Source of the DNA: Planctomycetota bacterium
GTDB lineage: Bacteria; Planctomycetota; Phycisphaerae; Phycisphaerales; SM1A02
Length of the DNA stretch: 59,694 bases
Assembly: GCA_014381555.1 (NCBI GenBank)
Contig: JACNLO010000048.1
Coordinates: 1-59,694 of the forward strand
Direction of reading: 5' to 3'
Both the position numbers and the translations under genes were made by a program. Of the stretch, positions 8,049 through 17,737 are shown piece by piece. The notes under the pieces are model-generated. The model worked only from the letters and a program-made list of their open reading frames with translations, was not told where the DNA came from and did no database searches. Position 1 is the first letter of the stretch, and every line of letters begins with the position of its first letter.

Positions 8049-10328
8049 ATGAACATATCACGACATTGCATTTTTACACTTATTACTGCACTTACGCTTC
8101 AAACCACTGCGAACGCCACGGACGAACCGTCACTTGGCAATTACTTCGGTTTTGAAGAATTGGAAATAATTAAGATAGGCGATGGCGCTGGACCGATGTA
8201 CATTGGCGAAATAAATGGCGACGGATTAATGGACATCCTTGTCGTCAATAATCATAAAAGTCGGATTGATGTGCTCCTTCAAAAAGCCGGAGCCACACCT
8301 CAAGATGCCACTCCAGTTACACGCGCCAACGAAATACCTGAGCACTGGCGTTTTAATAATGAACGAATTATGGTTTCACATAAGGTGTCCGCACTTGCTT
8401 TGCATGACTTCAATAATGATGGAAGAACGGATGTAATCTATGCAGGTAATCCAAACAATATTGTTTTTTTGGCACAGGAACCTGACGGCACCTTTACAAA
8501 AACGCGTACACATCGTACAAAAAACTTGCGAGCAAACCGAAGCGGTTTCCAGATCGCAAATATTATTGGTGACAACTCACCGGAATTACTCACAATCGTT
8601 GAAGGAAATATTCAGTCCTTCCCACTTGACGAAGATTCCCTAGGCAAACCAGTACTATTTGCTACTGAAGATTCCATTGCCGCGTTTGAACTTGCTGACT
8701 ATGACGGGGATGGCTTGCTCGACATTTCAGGAATTATCCCAAACAGCAGTGAACCTGTTCGTTTATGGCTTTCACAAATTACAGATGGCGAAAAAATGAT
8801 GGGGCCACAATTACGATTCGAGATGCCAACTTTACGAGAATTTGCCTCTGTTTCACTCCCAAACAGGAACGCCGCGCTGATGGCAATAATTGAGCGAGCT
8901 TCTCGAAAAATAGTGCTATACGAAATTACACGAGAACAAATCAAAACTCATGGTGACCGCGATGCATCAATCGAAATCTATCCATTTCTTGGCAAAGGAG
9001 CACGCAAACATTTAATTGTAGATGTTAACAGTGATGGACTGTTGGACTTAATTGCAACGAATCCTTCTGACAACACCATTGTTGTGTATGAACAGACGGA
9101 TAAGAGGGGGCTTTCCGTTGGAGTATCGTCTCCGACGCTTTCTGATGTGCGTTCAATAGCAACTGGAGACATAGACAAAGACGGGGTTCAGGAACTCTAT
9201 GTTCTAAGTGAAGATGAAGGCGTAGTTGGTCGTTCAGAATTAAACACGCTCCAGCTCCCCTTTCCTCAACCCATCCCTTTCTCTTCTGGGAACACTCCAA
9301 TTTCTCTCTCTACAGTTCAACTGAATAATGAAATGAAAGTCGCTGTCATCTCTAAGGAAAAACGCTCTTATGTAATTGATCTTATCGACGCAAAGGGAAA
9401 TAGTGAAACAATTGACCTTGGATCTTTAAGCAGAGGGCCAGATCAAATACTTGGCTTTGATGCTGATCAAGATGGCCGCACCGATCTTCTGGTTCTCACA
9501 CGCGATAAACCCATGAAACTTATCATCGCTGCAGAAGATGGATTTGATGTGCTAGATGACAACGAAATGGGACAGTTTGGCCTTGTTCGCGAAGCGACTG
9601 AAATGAATATTTCTATCTTTGATGTCGACAACGATGCTAATCCTGAACTCTTAATTGTAGCTGACAATTATGTTCGCGCTGTTCGTTATGAACCTAATCC
9701 TGAAGAAGGCGTGAGCCCCGGCTGGCAAGTAGTAACCCAAGTTAATTTAGAAGATGGGGCTTCTGATCTCATTTCAATTGCAGTAAGTGGAGACAATCTG
9801 TACGTTGCCGATAGAGAAAACGAACGAGTTGTTGCAATCAATCGTAATGACTCTAACGAATGGGAGGAAGCAGACAGTCTCTTCGTTCACGGATACGATT
9901 TCGGTCCGATGTACTGTGAAGATTTCACTGGCGATGGCACTCCAGACATAATTGCTATGAGCAATTCTGGGTTTGCAATAATTCAGATTGAAGGAGATCG
10001 CATTAAACTGCATGAGTTGCAATCGTGGCGAAGCGAGAACGAGCGGCGTGTTCAACACGAATTAGCGATGGGCGATGTAAACTCAGATGGGTACAGCGAC
10101 ATGGTCTCACTTGATGCAGGAGAACAGATGCTTGAGATATTTACATTTAGCCAAGACGCCAAAATGTTATATGCAACTGGTTTCAAAATCTTTGAATCAA
10201 GAATTTTTTCTAGTGGTGAGCCGCGCGAATGGCAACCTAGCCAGGTCATCATTACTGACTTAACAAATGACAACAAGAGTGATGTCCTCCTGCTCTCTCA
10301 CGATCGCCTCATCTTATACAAACAATAA
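8049..10328 (+). CDS. Secreted FG-GAP/VCBS beta-propeller protein
   Basis: 759 residues. Signal peptide ('CIFTLITALTLQTTANA'), then repeated blades with calcium-loop motifs: 'GEINGDGLMDILVV', 'DFNNDGRTDVIYAG', 'DYDGDGLLDISGI', 'DVNSDGLLDLIATN', 'DIDKDGVQELYVLS', 'DADQDGRTDLLVL', 'DFTGDGTPDIIAMS', 'DVNSDGYSDMVSLD' and 'DLTNDNKSDVLLLS'. That is integrin-like FG-GAP repeats, at least nine of them, which suggests one or two seven-bladed propellers. Proteins of this build are common exoproteins in Phycisphaerae and probably bind ligands or partner proteins; a specific function is not visible. SD AGGA lies 9 nt before the ATG. Single gene, convergent with gltA. Confidence 0.85.
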   Translation: MNISRHCIFTLITALTLQTTANATDEPSLGNYFGFEELEIIKIGDGAGPMYIGEINGDGLMDILVVNNHKSRIDVLLQKAGATPQDATPVTRANEIPEHWRFNNERIMVSHKVSALALHDFNNDGRTDVIYAGNPNNIVFLAQEPDGTFTKTRTHRTKNLRANRSGFQIANIIGDNSPELLTIVEGNIQSFPLDEDSLGKPVLFATEDSIAAFELADYDGDGLLDISGIIPNSSEPVRLWLSQITDGEKMMGPQLRFEMPTLREFASVSLPNRNAALMAIIERASRKIVLYEITREQIKTHGDRDASIEIYPFLGKGARKHLIVDVNSDGLLDLIATNPSDNTIVVYEQTDKRGLSVGVSSPTLSDVRSIATGDIDKDGVQELYVLSEDEGVVGRSELNTLQLPFPQPIPFSSGNTPISLSTVQLNNEMKVAVISKEKRSYVIDLIDAKGNSETIDLGSLSRGPDQILGFDADQDGRTDLLVLTRDKPMKLIIAAEDGFDVLDDNEMGQFGLVREATEMNISIFDVDNDANPELLIVADNYVRAVRYEPNPEEGVSPGWQVVTQVNLEDGASDLISIAVSGDNLYVADRENERVVAINRNDSNEWEEADSLFVHGYDFGPMYCEDFTGDGTPDIIAMSNSGFAIIQIEGDRIKLHELQSWRSENERRVQHELAMGDVNSDGYSDMVSLDAGEQMLEIFTFSQDAKMLYATGFKIFESRIFSSGEPREWQPSQVIITDLTNDNKSDVLLLSHDRLILYKQ

Positions 10329-10506
10329 GTCACTTCGATACAAGAAACGACACAGAGACCCGGAGACACGCAGGGGAAAGTTATTAGTTTATACAATTAA
10401 GTATTGAGGCAAACGACTTCTGTGCATAAAGCCACTTCAACAATAAACTATTCTTCTCTATGTGACTAAGCGTCTCGGTGGAAAATAAGATTCCTGAGAA
10501 AGCGAC

Positions 10507-10548
10507 ACAATACAAAAGAGAAGAAACGCCAGTGTATTGTTTTGATTG
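10507..10548 (+). terminator. Weak candidate terminator after the FG-GAP gene
   Basis: Inverted repeat ACAATACA (10507-10514) / TGTATTGT (10533-10540) with an 18-nt loop, followed by TTTGATTGT, in the 220-bp gap between two convergent genes. AT-rich stem, so low confidence. The rest of this gap (10329-10506) shows nothing I recognise. Confidence 0.3.
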
Positions 10549-11700
10549 TCAGACGCGTTCGGATAGTTGCGAATATGGTTGCTTATGCGGACCGATGTAG
10601 TCGCACCGAGGGCGTATGAGTCGGTTGTCCTGCAAATACTCGAGGCAGTGTGCAGTCCACCCAGAAACTCGACTCATTGCAAAGAGTGGCGTGAATAGAT
10701 CAAGATCGATTCCCAATGAATAATAGGTTGTGGCTGAATAAAAATCAACATTTGGATAAATGCCTCTAGAACCGACTTCGCGATCCATGATGGCTTCTAT
10801 TTCATGACTTAAGTTGAACAATTCTAAATTACCAGTATCTTCGGCTATCCCCTGAGCAAATGTTTTTAAATAAGTAGCCCGTGGATCATAAGATTTATAC
10901 ACTCTGTGCCCAAAACCCATGATTCGTTCTTTGTTAGCTAATTTAGACATCACGTATTGCTCTACATTTTCAATCCCATCAATGTCATTAAGCATAAGCA
11001 TAACGCCTTGGTTTGCACCTCCGTGAAGAGGACCTTTAAGAGTACCGATAGCAGTTGTGACAGCGGAATACATATCGCTTAGAGTAGAAATTGTGACAAG
11101 TGAAGCAAATGTTGAAGCATTAAAGCCATGGTCAGCATGGAGAATCAAACAAATATCCATTGCTCTAGCCATTCGTTCTGTTGGCTTTTCACCTGTAAGC
11201 ATGTATAAAAAGTTTTCGGCAATTGAATACTGCTCATCTGGGCGTACAAGATCTAAACCTTTGCGATGCCTATCGAAACCAGCGATAAATGCGGGCATCT
11301 TTGCGAGCATTGAAATTGATTTTCTAGCATTGGCTTCTTCACTTGGATCGTCAGCAGCAGGATCGTGTAATGAAAGAGCAGATGTTAAGGTTCTTAGCGC
11401 ATGCATTGGACTTGCGTCTCTAGGGAGAGAAACTATAAGGTCCCACATTCCTTCAGAGAGTTCGTAGTTTCTACGAATCTGCGCCGTGAAGTCTGCTAAT
11501 TCTGAACGTGATGGCAACCTTAGATTCCAAAGTAAGAACGTAGTCTCTTCAAAAGTGCTATGACGAGCAAGATCGTCAATATCGTACCCCACATACTCGA
11601 GCACCCCTTTCTCTCCATCAATAAATGAAAGAGCAGACCGTGCAACGATTGTGTTCACTAGACCGATATCTGTATGCATCCCTTGCATAATAGCGCTCAT
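10549..11700 (-). CDS. gltA: Citrate synthase
   Basis: 383 residues. Condenses acetyl-CoA with oxaloacetate at the entry of the TCA cycle. Family blocks seen: 'LHADHGFNASTFASLV' (active-site His), 'TLKGPLHGGANQGVM' (His), 'ERIMGFGHRVYKSYDPRA' (His/Arg) and 'NVDFYSATTYYSLGI' (Asp). The length fits the short (type I/II, 2-methylcitrate-synthase-like) form. The start at 11698-11700 is picked because a perfect AGGAGG sits 6 nt upstream; a longer frame to 11751 lacks this. Distinguishing citrate from 2-methylcitrate synthase is not possible here, but no prp genes are near. Confidence 0.94.
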   Translation of the reverse strand: MSAIMQGMHTDIGLVNTIVARSALSFIDGEKGVLEYVGYDIDDLARHSTFEETTFLLWNLRLPSRSELADFTAQIRRNYELSEGMWDLIVSLPRDASPMHALRTLTSALSLHDPAADDPSEEANARKSISMLAKMPAFIAGFDRHRKGLDLVRPDEQYSIAENFLYMLTGEKPTERMARAMDICLILHADHGFNASTFASLVTISTLSDMYSAVTTAIGTLKGPLHGGANQGVMLMLNDIDGIENVEQYVMSKLANKERIMGFGHRVYKSYDPRATYLKTFAQGIAEDTGNLELFNLSHEIEAIMDREVGSRGIYPNVDFYSATTYYSLGIDLDLFTPLFAMSRVSGWTAHCLEYLQDNRLIRPRCDYIGPHKQPYSQLSERV

Positions 11701-11706
11701 TTTGAG

Positions 11707-11712
11707 CCTCCT
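11707..11712 (-). promoter_or_regulatory. Shine-Dalgarno AGGAGG of gltA
   Basis: Perfect AGGAGG 6 nt before ATG 11700 on the minus strand; it decides the citrate synthase start against the 17-codon longer frame. Confidence 0.75.
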
Positions 11713-11812
11713 GATTCTTAGGTTCTCTGTCGCGATATGAGCATTTGTCATATCTGCATGTAAAATTTCATTTTAGCAAATTTCTACTGAATTCCAACCC
11801 TACAATGCCAAA

Positions 11813-12964
11813 ATGCTCATTCCAATTGGCACAACTATGGAACATAAGAAACAGCCCATTGTCACATATTGGATAATTGGGCTAAATGTGCTCATTTTTG
11901 CCATGCAATGGGCAGTTAGCCGCGGCGGAGGCCTAACTGGCGAAAACGAAGCACTTCGTTTCTTAGCCCATCTTGAGTATGAAGGGCAACTCTCTAAATC
12001 ACATTTTCACATTTGGTCACTCTTTTCATATCAATTCTTACACGCAGGTTGGATGCATATTCTTCTCAACATGATTTTTCTTCTCCCATTTGGGAAAGCC
12101 GTCGAAGGTCGCATGGGGCACATTGGCTTTGCCATATTTTATTTAGCGTGCGGAGCAATTGGAGGCTTTATTCATACCATGCTCTATGATGCTCCTGTAG
12201 TTGGAGCTAGTGGTTCGGTCTGTGCGGTTGTCGCAGCATTTATCGTGCTTGCACCAAAGACACACATTCATGTCCTTCTTATTTTCTTCATCATTGGGAT
12301 CTATACGATTCCGAGCATGCTCCTCGTTGGTTTTTTTGTTTTACTCGACTCATTAAATCTACTTGCAAGTTTAGCTGGCCATAACAATGGAACAACTGCA
12401 TGGGTAGTACACTTAGTTGGATATTCAGGAGGATTTTTGTTTACATTTTTAGCACTATCATTTGGGTTTATACGTTCAAGTGAATTTGATTTAACACAAG
12501 TAATTAACCAGTTTCGAAGGAGGCGCTCTCTACAGAAAGTAATTGATGCAAACCCAGTGTTTAAAAACAGTGTCGAAGAGGTTGCAAATCCAGATTTTCA
12601 ATTACGTACTTTGATCGCACAACAAGCAAGCACTGGCAAAACCGACCAAGCAGCAAAGACATATTTTGATTCCATTAAAACAAATCCAACCCTTAAAATT
12701 GACCCCCGCACATTCCACACCCTTGGTTCTTCTTTATTAGAATTAAATAGAATTGAAGAAGGTGTCCTCGTATTTGAGCAGTACTTAAAACAATACAAAG
12801 AAGCTAAGGACAGAGGCGAAGTCGCCCTCCTTCTTGCAGCAAAATACACAAGAACATTACAGAACAAGAAGCGGGCTTCTGAATTGCTCAAAAAATACGC
12901 AGCAGATTTTTCTGAACAACACCAAAAACTTGCTGTATCAATCCAAAAAGAAATAACCTCATGA
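11813..12964 (+). CDS. Rhomboid-family intramembrane serine protease with TPR-like tail
   Basis: 383 residues. Rhomboid core in residues ~20-215: 'HAGWMHILLNMIFLLPFG' (the H-x-x-x-N block of TM2), the catalytic Ser in 'VVGASGSVCAVVAAF' (GxSG) and the catalytic His in 'VVHLVGYSGGFLF' (HxxGxxxG). It therefore looks active. The C-terminal ~150 residues are soluble and helical, with TPR-like repeats ('TYFDSIKTNPTLKIDPRTFH', 'EEGVLVFEQYLKQYKEA'), so it may recruit partners. It overlaps trpF by 4 nt (ATGA), so the two are cotranscribed. Confidence 0.9.
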   Translation: MLIPIGTTMEHKKQPIVTYWIIGLNVLIFAMQWAVSRGGGLTGENEALRFLAHLEYEGQLSKSHFHIWSLFSYQFLHAGWMHILLNMIFLLPFGKAVEGRMGHIGFAIFYLACGAIGGFIHTMLYDAPVVGASGSVCAVVAAFIVLAPKTHIHVLLIFFIIGIYTIPSMLLVGFFVLLDSLNLLASLAGHNNGTTAWVVHLVGYSGGFLFTFLALSFGFIRSSEFDLTQVINQFRRRRSLQKVIDANPVFKNSVEEVANPDFQLRTLIAQQASTGKTDQAAKTYFDSIKTNPTLKIDPRTFHTLGSSLLELNRIEEGVLVFEQYLKQYKEAKDRGEVALLLAAKYTRTLQNKKRASELLKKYAADFSEQHQKLAVSIQKEITS

Positions 12965-13590
12965 GTGGAAACTTCTTAGCTAAAAACACAATTGGAACAA
13001 GCGTCAAAATCTGCGGGCTCAGTGACGAAGATACTATAGATATTGCGGTCGCATCCGGCGCGAATGCCGTCGGCTTTGTCTTCGTTGAAGAGTCGCCTAG
13101 GTTTGTAGAACGACACCTTGCCGATCAACTCATGCTCCAACTTCCAACTGATGTCATTGGCGTAGCAGTCCTACAAGACCCCACCTCGCTTGAACCATAC
13201 AAAACATGGGGCGGCTGGCTTCAACTGTGCGGGGACGAAGATGAGCGCACTGTAAGTACAGCCCCCCGCCCTGTCATCAAAGCAGTGCAATGGAATAAGG
13301 AAGAAGTTGTACGATGGGACGGATGTAAAAATGTAGCAGCCATTCTCGTTGATGGATCCACTGGAGGGCTAGGCATCTCTTTCGATGTCTCTGAACTAGC
13401 CACTTTGATTCCAACCCTTCAAACCCCAATTATCATTGCTGGAGGACTTTCACCTGAAAATGTTCAGGAAGTCATCGCAAAAGCAAAACCCGCAGGAGTT
13501 GATGTCAGTAGTGGAGTCGAAAGTTCACTAGGAGTTAAAGACCCAGAAAAGATTTGTGCATTCATACAAAAAGTAAAAGATACCTGTTAA
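12961..13590 (+). CDS. trpF: Phosphoribosylanthranilate isomerase
   Basis: 209 residues; third step of tryptophan synthesis, PRA to CdRP. TIM-barrel signatures: 'VKICGLSDEDTIDIA' (catalytic Cys), 'ANAVGFVFVEESPRFV', 'AAILVDGSTGGLGISFD' (Asp) and 'IIIAGGLSPENVQEVI'. The usual 'GGTG' phosphate loop reads G-S-T-G-G-L-G. It is coupled to the rhomboid gene by ATGA, and its stop overlaps the moaC stop by 4 nt in convergent orientation. Other trp genes are absent apart from the possible trpG at 16319. Confidence 0.92.
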   Translation: MSGNFLAKNTIGTSVKICGLSDEDTIDIAVASGANAVGFVFVEESPRFVERHLADQLMLQLPTDVIGVAVLQDPTSLEPYKTWGGWLQLCGDEDERTVSTAPRPVIKAVQWNKEEVVRWDGCKNVAAILVDGSTGGLGISFDVSELATLIPTLQTPIIIAGGLSPENVQEVIAKAKPAGVDVSSGVESSLGVKDPEKICAFIQKVKDTC

Positions 13591-14048
13591 GCCAACTCTT
13601 CTTTTCTTTTCTCAACTAATGTTATGTCGCTAATAGAAAGCGAACCGTCAATTGCTTTCGTCATATCCCACAATGTCAACGCTGCAACGCTCACGGCTGT
13701 CAATGCTTCCATCTCAATTCCTGTCCTACCAGTCACCACAACTTTTGAATTGATTTTCAATCGACCAGAATCTACTCGCTCAAATGTTACTTCTGCAAGT
13801 TCAAGCGGAAGTGGGTGGCATAGTGGAATCAACTTGTCGCATAATTTTGCGGCTTGAATTCCAGCAATCCTTGCAACAGCAAGCCCTTCACCTTTTGGCA
13901 AATCTCCACCAAGCAAGGCGTCTATAGTTGATTCTTTCGCATTAAAAAAACCTTCCGCAACTGCCGTGCGAAGCAGAGGGGCTTTTCCAGAAACGTCGAC
14001 CATTGAAGCCTTGCCTTGTTTATCGAGATGTGTGAGACGATCATGCAT
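13587..14048 (-). CDS. moaC: Cyclic pyranopterin monophosphate synthase accessory protein MoaC
   Basis: 153 residues. Second step of molybdenum cofactor synthesis, making cPMP. The sequence is the standard MoaC: 'MVDVSGKAPLLRTAVAEG', 'ARIAGIQAAKLCDKLIPLCHPL' (here read as 'AGIQAAKLCDKLIPLCHP'), 'TGRTGIEMEALTAVSVA' and 'LTLWDMTKAIDGS'. Active-site Lys and His residues are in place. It lies 3 bp downstream of the amidohydrolase on the same strand, with GGAA before the start, so it is cotranscribed with it. No moaA or other moa gene is in the window. Confidence 0.95.
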   Translation of the reverse strand: MHDRLTHLDKQGKASMVDVSGKAPLLRTAVAEGFFNAKESTIDALLGGDLPKGEGLAVARIAGIQAAKLCDKLIPLCHPLPLELAEVTFERVDSGRLKINSKVVVTGRTGIEMEALTAVSVAALTLWDMTKAIDGSLSISDITLVEKRKEELA

Positions 14049-14051
14049 GGT

Positions 14052-15524
14052 TTATTCCTTTGTATACACTGGCTTGCCTGCAACAATCGTCATTGTCACA
14101 GATGGAGGGGTTTCTTTCCAGTCACATTGCAGTGGATCTTGATCTAATACTGCTATGTCAGCATAAGCACCCACTCGCAAATGCCCACCTTTAGTAGAAC
14201 GAAGTGACTGCGCCCCATACGTAGTGCTCGATACAAGTGCTTCATTCGGAGTTAACCCTTGCCCAATGGCGATTTGCATTGACAACAGAGGATTTGGCTG
14301 AGCAATAGGCCAGTCAGATCCAAAAGATAACAAGCCTCCGGCATCAATCATTCTTCTCCAGTTGTGAAGTTCACTCATTCGTTCTCGCCCTAGCGACTTC
14401 ATTCCCAATTTCATGTCTTCGGGTTGATGGGTTGGCTGCACTCCAAACCACCTATTTGAAACCGCGGACAAGTCCCGCTCAGCAATACATTGTGCGTGTT
14501 CGATACGTGGGACTAAAGACCCATCTACATCTTTTAGAACATGCAGAGCTCTGCCGACAGCTTCGTCGCCAATTGCGTGAAGGACTGGAGCAAACCCTGC
14601 AGATGAAACCTTACGAACCCACTTGTTGAGATCATCCAGTAAAGCATGACCTGTCCACACTCCAGAACCTTCAGTATCAACCCATGGAAAATACATTTTC
14701 GCAGTCCTTGAGCCAAGCGTCCCGTCAAGAAACGATTTAAACCCTGTAATTTTCAAATATGAATTTTGCTCCAAAGTATTACACGATTCAATCATCTCCG
14801 TAGTAGGATCATCAACACACATCGCTCGCATTCTCAGTTGCTGGCACTCTTGAATTGCAACCAAAACGGAGGCAATGTCTTTCATTTTCTCCATTGTTCC
14901 AACAAAAGTAATTCCGCATTCGTGCAATTCTCTAATCGCTCGTTTCGTTCGCTCTACTTTTACTGAAAGTGAAACTTCAGGAATGTGTGGCATAATTCCT
15001 TTAAACAAAGCATCTTCAAAAATGAGTCCCTCGTCAATTCGTTGACCACCTTGCAGGGTTTTCACTTTTTCGACATCTACATTTTGAAGAAGCGCATCAT
15101 TTACAACTGCACAATGAAAATCCGCGCTATAGAAAAGAATTGGGGTTTTGGTTTTATTGGAAAACCACATCCGGTTTGGCATCTCGCCCAGACATTCCTC
15201 AGACCAACCGGAGCCAACTAACCAATCTTCTGAAGCATCCTTACAACTTGAAGAGATAGCCATAGTTTCAAATTCAGCTCTGGATGCGCAACCATTCAAT
15301 TGCACATCACCACTTCCAGTTGCTCCAAGTACAAGATGTAGGTGAGAATCTACAAAACCTGGCACCGCACATTGACCGTGCAAATCAATGCATTCTGCCT
15401 GTTCTGGTGCAAGGGAGTCATGTGCTTGAATTATTCCATCGCTCATCGTTAGAGAATGGCAATATGTGCCCAAAGTGGGGTCTATGATAAAAAAACCGTT
15501 GTGTAGATGGAGTGTTCTACTCAT
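14052..15524 (-). CDS. YtcJ-like metal-dependent amidohydrolase
   Basis: 490 residues of the amidohydrolase superfamily, amidohydrolase_3 (YtcJ) branch. Metal ligands: H-x-H in 'VPGFVDSHLHLVLG', His in 'VLHAIGDEAVG' and 'PRIEHAQCI', and the conserved Asp in 'LLSFGSDWPIAQPNPL'. The N-terminal beta sandwich ends at ~50, and the C-terminal 'LRVGAYADIAVLDQDPL' closes it. Members act on various N-acyl and amide substrates; the substrate is not predictable. Likely cytoplasmic, no signal peptide. It is the first gene of an amidohydrolase-moaC pair, and 63 bp separate it from the divergent lipoprotein gene. Confidence 0.87.
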   Translation of the reverse strand: MSRTLHLHNGFFIIDPTLGTYCHSLTMSDGIIQAHDSLAPEQAECIDLHGQCAVPGFVDSHLHLVLGATGSGDVQLNGCASRAEFETMAISSSCKDASEDWLVGSGWSEECLGEMPNRMWFSNKTKTPILFYSADFHCAVVNDALLQNVDVEKVKTLQGGQRIDEGLIFEDALFKGIMPHIPEVSLSVKVERTKRAIRELHECGITFVGTMEKMKDIASVLVAIQECQQLRMRAMCVDDPTTEMIESCNTLEQNSYLKITGFKSFLDGTLGSRTAKMYFPWVDTEGSGVWTGHALLDDLNKWVRKVSSAGFAPVLHAIGDEAVGRALHVLKDVDGSLVPRIEHAQCIAERDLSAVSNRWFGVQPTHQPEDMKLGMKSLGRERMSELHNWRRMIDAGGLLSFGSDWPIAQPNPLLSMQIAIGQGLTPNEALVSSTTYGAQSLRSTKGGHLRVGAYADIAVLDQDPLQCDWKETPPSVTMTIVAGKPVYTKE

Positions 15525-15587
15525 GTTGGTACCTTAACTGAACCGAATGAGAAAACAGCGTATCCTCTACATAGAAATATCGTCAAC

Positions 15588-16274
15588 ATGCTTAAATTTT
15601 TACTCCTATGTACTCTTCAACTTTCTCTTCTTGGCTGTGAATCATCAGAGCCAAATGAACCACAGCGTCCAATTTCAAAGCCAACGATAGAGGAACCGGA
15701 ACCGGAGAACACAACTCTCGAAGCGTTTCTAGAAGAAGAAGAAGAAGTCAATATCAAAGATCGCATTGACAAATTCACCAACAAACCTCCTAAGGATAAA
15801 ACCCACATCACATTTGGGCGATACCGCTCCAAAAAGCCTCACACTTGGGCTTGGGTTCCTCCTAAATCACAAGCCGTGACATGCAACTATGTCGTCCCAA
15901 GTACGAAGACAAATGAACATGCATTATTTTCCATCACGGAATTTACAGATGGAGTTAATGGCACTTTTGATGAAAACGTTGCTCGCTGGAAATCCCTCTT
16001 TAGGAGTAACGACGGTTCCCCATTGAAACCAAAAGTTGAGTCGTTCTCCACAAATATCCATGATGTTAAGGTTGCTGAGTTTGAAGGAGAATACATGGGC
16101 GCTGGTGCAGCCTGGCATTTACAAAACCATTGTCTTCTTATCGCGAACATTCAAGTGAATGGTTCTAGTTTGCAATTCAAATTACTCGGTTCGAGAAATA
16201 CTGTTCAAGCACATCGCCAAAACTTTATTAATTTTATCAAAGAGATTTCCCCACTTCCGCCACCGCAAGAATAG
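15588..16274 (+). CDS. Lipoprotein of unknown function
   Basis: 228 residues. A clear lipobox follows the hydrophobic stretch ('LLLCTLQLSLLGC'), so Cys is the acylated residue. After it comes a Glu-rich linker ('EEPEPENTTLEAFLEEEEEV'), then a compact domain ~70-228. I do not recognise the domain; it resembles small beta-rich exported domains of planctomycetes ('TFGRYRSKKPHTWAWVPP', 'GAGAAWHLQNHCLLIANI'). The start is the ATG at 15588, since the preceding frame is open but overlaps the divergent amidohydrolase gene and lacks the lipobox logic. Convergent with trpG/pabA, 44 bp gap. Confidence 0.75.
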   Translation: MLKFLLLCTLQLSLLGCESSEPNEPQRPISKPTIEEPEPENTTLEAFLEEEEEVNIKDRIDKFTNKPPKDKTHITFGRYRSKKPHTWAWVPPKSQAVTCNYVVPSTKTNEHALFSITEFTDGVNGTFDENVARWKSLFRSNDGSPLKPKVESFSTNIHDVKVAEFEGEYMGAGAAWHLQNHCLLIANIQVNGSSLQFKLLGSRNTVQAHRQNFINFIKEISPLPPPQE

Positions 16275-16318
16275 CAAGCGTTTCGAATCTTCCGTTCCAA
16301 TGGCAATGGATGAAGGGG

Positions 16319-16906
16319 CTACTGAGCCAGAAAGTTTGAAAGCAATTGCGGGCCATCACTTGTTAAAAAACTTTCAGGATGGAATTGAACTCCCTGCAAT
16401 GACGCTCCATCACCAGACCAACGCACACCCATGCATACGCCTTCTTGAGTCCAAGCGTTCATCGTGAAATCTTCAGAAACTGTCTCTGGATCCACCACTA
16501 GTGAGTGATAACGAGTCGCATGAAACGGATTAGGGAGCCCTTCAAAAATCCCCGTATTGTCATGGAAGACCTCTGATGTTTTTCCGTGTACTGGCTTGGA
16601 GTACTCAATAACTTTCATCCCGTGCAATATTGCAATTGCCTGATGCCCCAAACAAACACCTAGAATAGGTATCTTCCCCTTAAAATGAGCGATGAGTTCT
16701 TGACTCACACCACTCTGTTCAGGACGACATGGTCCAGGAGAAATTACGAGCTGGCTCGGTTGCATTGCAACGGCTTCTTCAAGAGTGATTTGATCATTGC
16801 GGACAACATTCATTTCTCTTGAAATACCAGCGTCAATATCATGTTCACCTATTCTTTGGACAAGGTTAAACGTAAACGAATCGTAGTTGTCAATAATGAG
16901 CAACAT
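16319..16906 (-). CDS. Anthranilate/aminodeoxychorismate synthase glutamine amidotransferase subunit
   Basis: 195 residues, class I glutamine amidotransferase: 'LLIIDNYDSFTFNLVQ', 'LVISPGPCRPEQSGVS', Cys nucleophile in 'ILGVCLGHQAIAI', and His-Glu in 'GVQFHPESFLTSDGPQLLSN'. Family members are TrpG (tryptophan) or PabA (folate); one protein often serves both. The synthase partner (TrpE/PabB) is not in the window. It is encoded alone and convergent with the lipoprotein gene. Confidence 0.93.
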   Translation of the reverse strand: MLLIIDNYDSFTFNLVQRIGEHDIDAGISREMNVVRNDQITLEEAVAMQPSQLVISPGPCRPEQSGVSQELIAHFKGKIPILGVCLGHQAIAILHGMKVIEYSKPVHGKTSEVFHDNTGIFEGLPNPFHATRYHSLVVDPETVSEDFTMNAWTQEGVCMGVRWSGDGASLQGVQFHPESFLTSDGPQLLSNFLAQ

Positions 16907-16945
16907 GTTGTTGAGTATACACCCCCAAAGTGACGTTCGTTTGTT

Positions 16946-17737
16946 CTATGCTGCTCGAGTTCCCGCAACACCATCTTGAGTCACAATAAAGAGATTGCTT
17001 GAGATTGGGTAAGGCAACCTTTTATAATCAAGCAAAATACGCTCCTGTAATTTTTCGACAAATGCATCAGGGCCACAAGAAATCGCCATAAACATATCAC
17101 GTGCTGGAGCAGCAACATAAAAGTTTCCCTTGAATTCAGGGGCAAGTTTCTGCCACAACGAGCCAAGCAAGAGACGCGCGGCATCATAACCATCTTGCAT
17201 ATTAAAAATTGCTGCACGCCCCCCCTCTTTACTTTCAACAATTTGGAGTTTTAGACTTGGCTGATATTTTGCCAAATTTTCTCGAGCGATTCGATCGAGT
17301 TCATCAATATCAATACCCCAGCGAATCATTTGCTCAATCGTAATACTCACAGTCATTCTTGGCATATCAATGACATACAAAATGACCGTATCGTTCACGA
17401 ATGGCAAATATGCAACTTGTTCAATATCTAACTGCTCAAATATAGAGAGTGGTTGAATTCGAGGCATGATTCGACCCAATGCAACTGACAATGGCATCGG
17501 TATCTGAGAAAAATTGTCTCCTTCGAGTAGTTGCTCAAGAAAATCTTCAACAATTTCAACCCCGCGTAGTGAATCTGAAAGAACCATTCTATACAGGTTA
17601 TTTAGACCAAGATGTCGACCATCAAGATATAAATCCATTGGACCTGCTAGACGAACTTCACGGTCAGGAAAATGTCTGCGTAATATTTTCACAACTTGTT
17701 CACTAAAAGCTTCGGGTTCTCTTGGCATGTGGCTCAT
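16946..17737 (-). CDS. DUF1444 (YtpQ-like) protein
   Basis: 263 residues, no signal peptide or transmembrane segment. It resembles the DUF1444/YtpQ family: 'VRLAGPMDLYLDGRHLGLNN', 'YLPFVNDTVILYVIDMP' and 'WGIDIDELDRIARENLAKY'. The function of the family is unknown. The start ATG at 17735-17737 has AAGGA upstream; an open frame runs 24 codons further but is less well supported. It lies 39 bp upstream of trpG/pabA on the same strand, so possibly cotranscribed. Confidence 0.75.
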   Translation of the reverse strand: MSHMPREPEAFSEQVVKILRRHFPDREVRLAGPMDLYLDGRHLGLNNLYRMVLSDSLRGVEIVEDFLEQLLEGDNFSQIPMPLSVALGRIMPRIQPLSIFEQLDIEQVAYLPFVNDTVILYVIDMPRMTVSITIEQMIRWGIDIDELDRIARENLAKYQPSLKLQIVESKEGGRAAIFNMQDGYDAARLLLGSLWQKLAPEFKGNFYVAAPARDMFMAISCGPDAFVEKLQERILLDYKRLPYPISSNLFIVTQDGVAGTRAA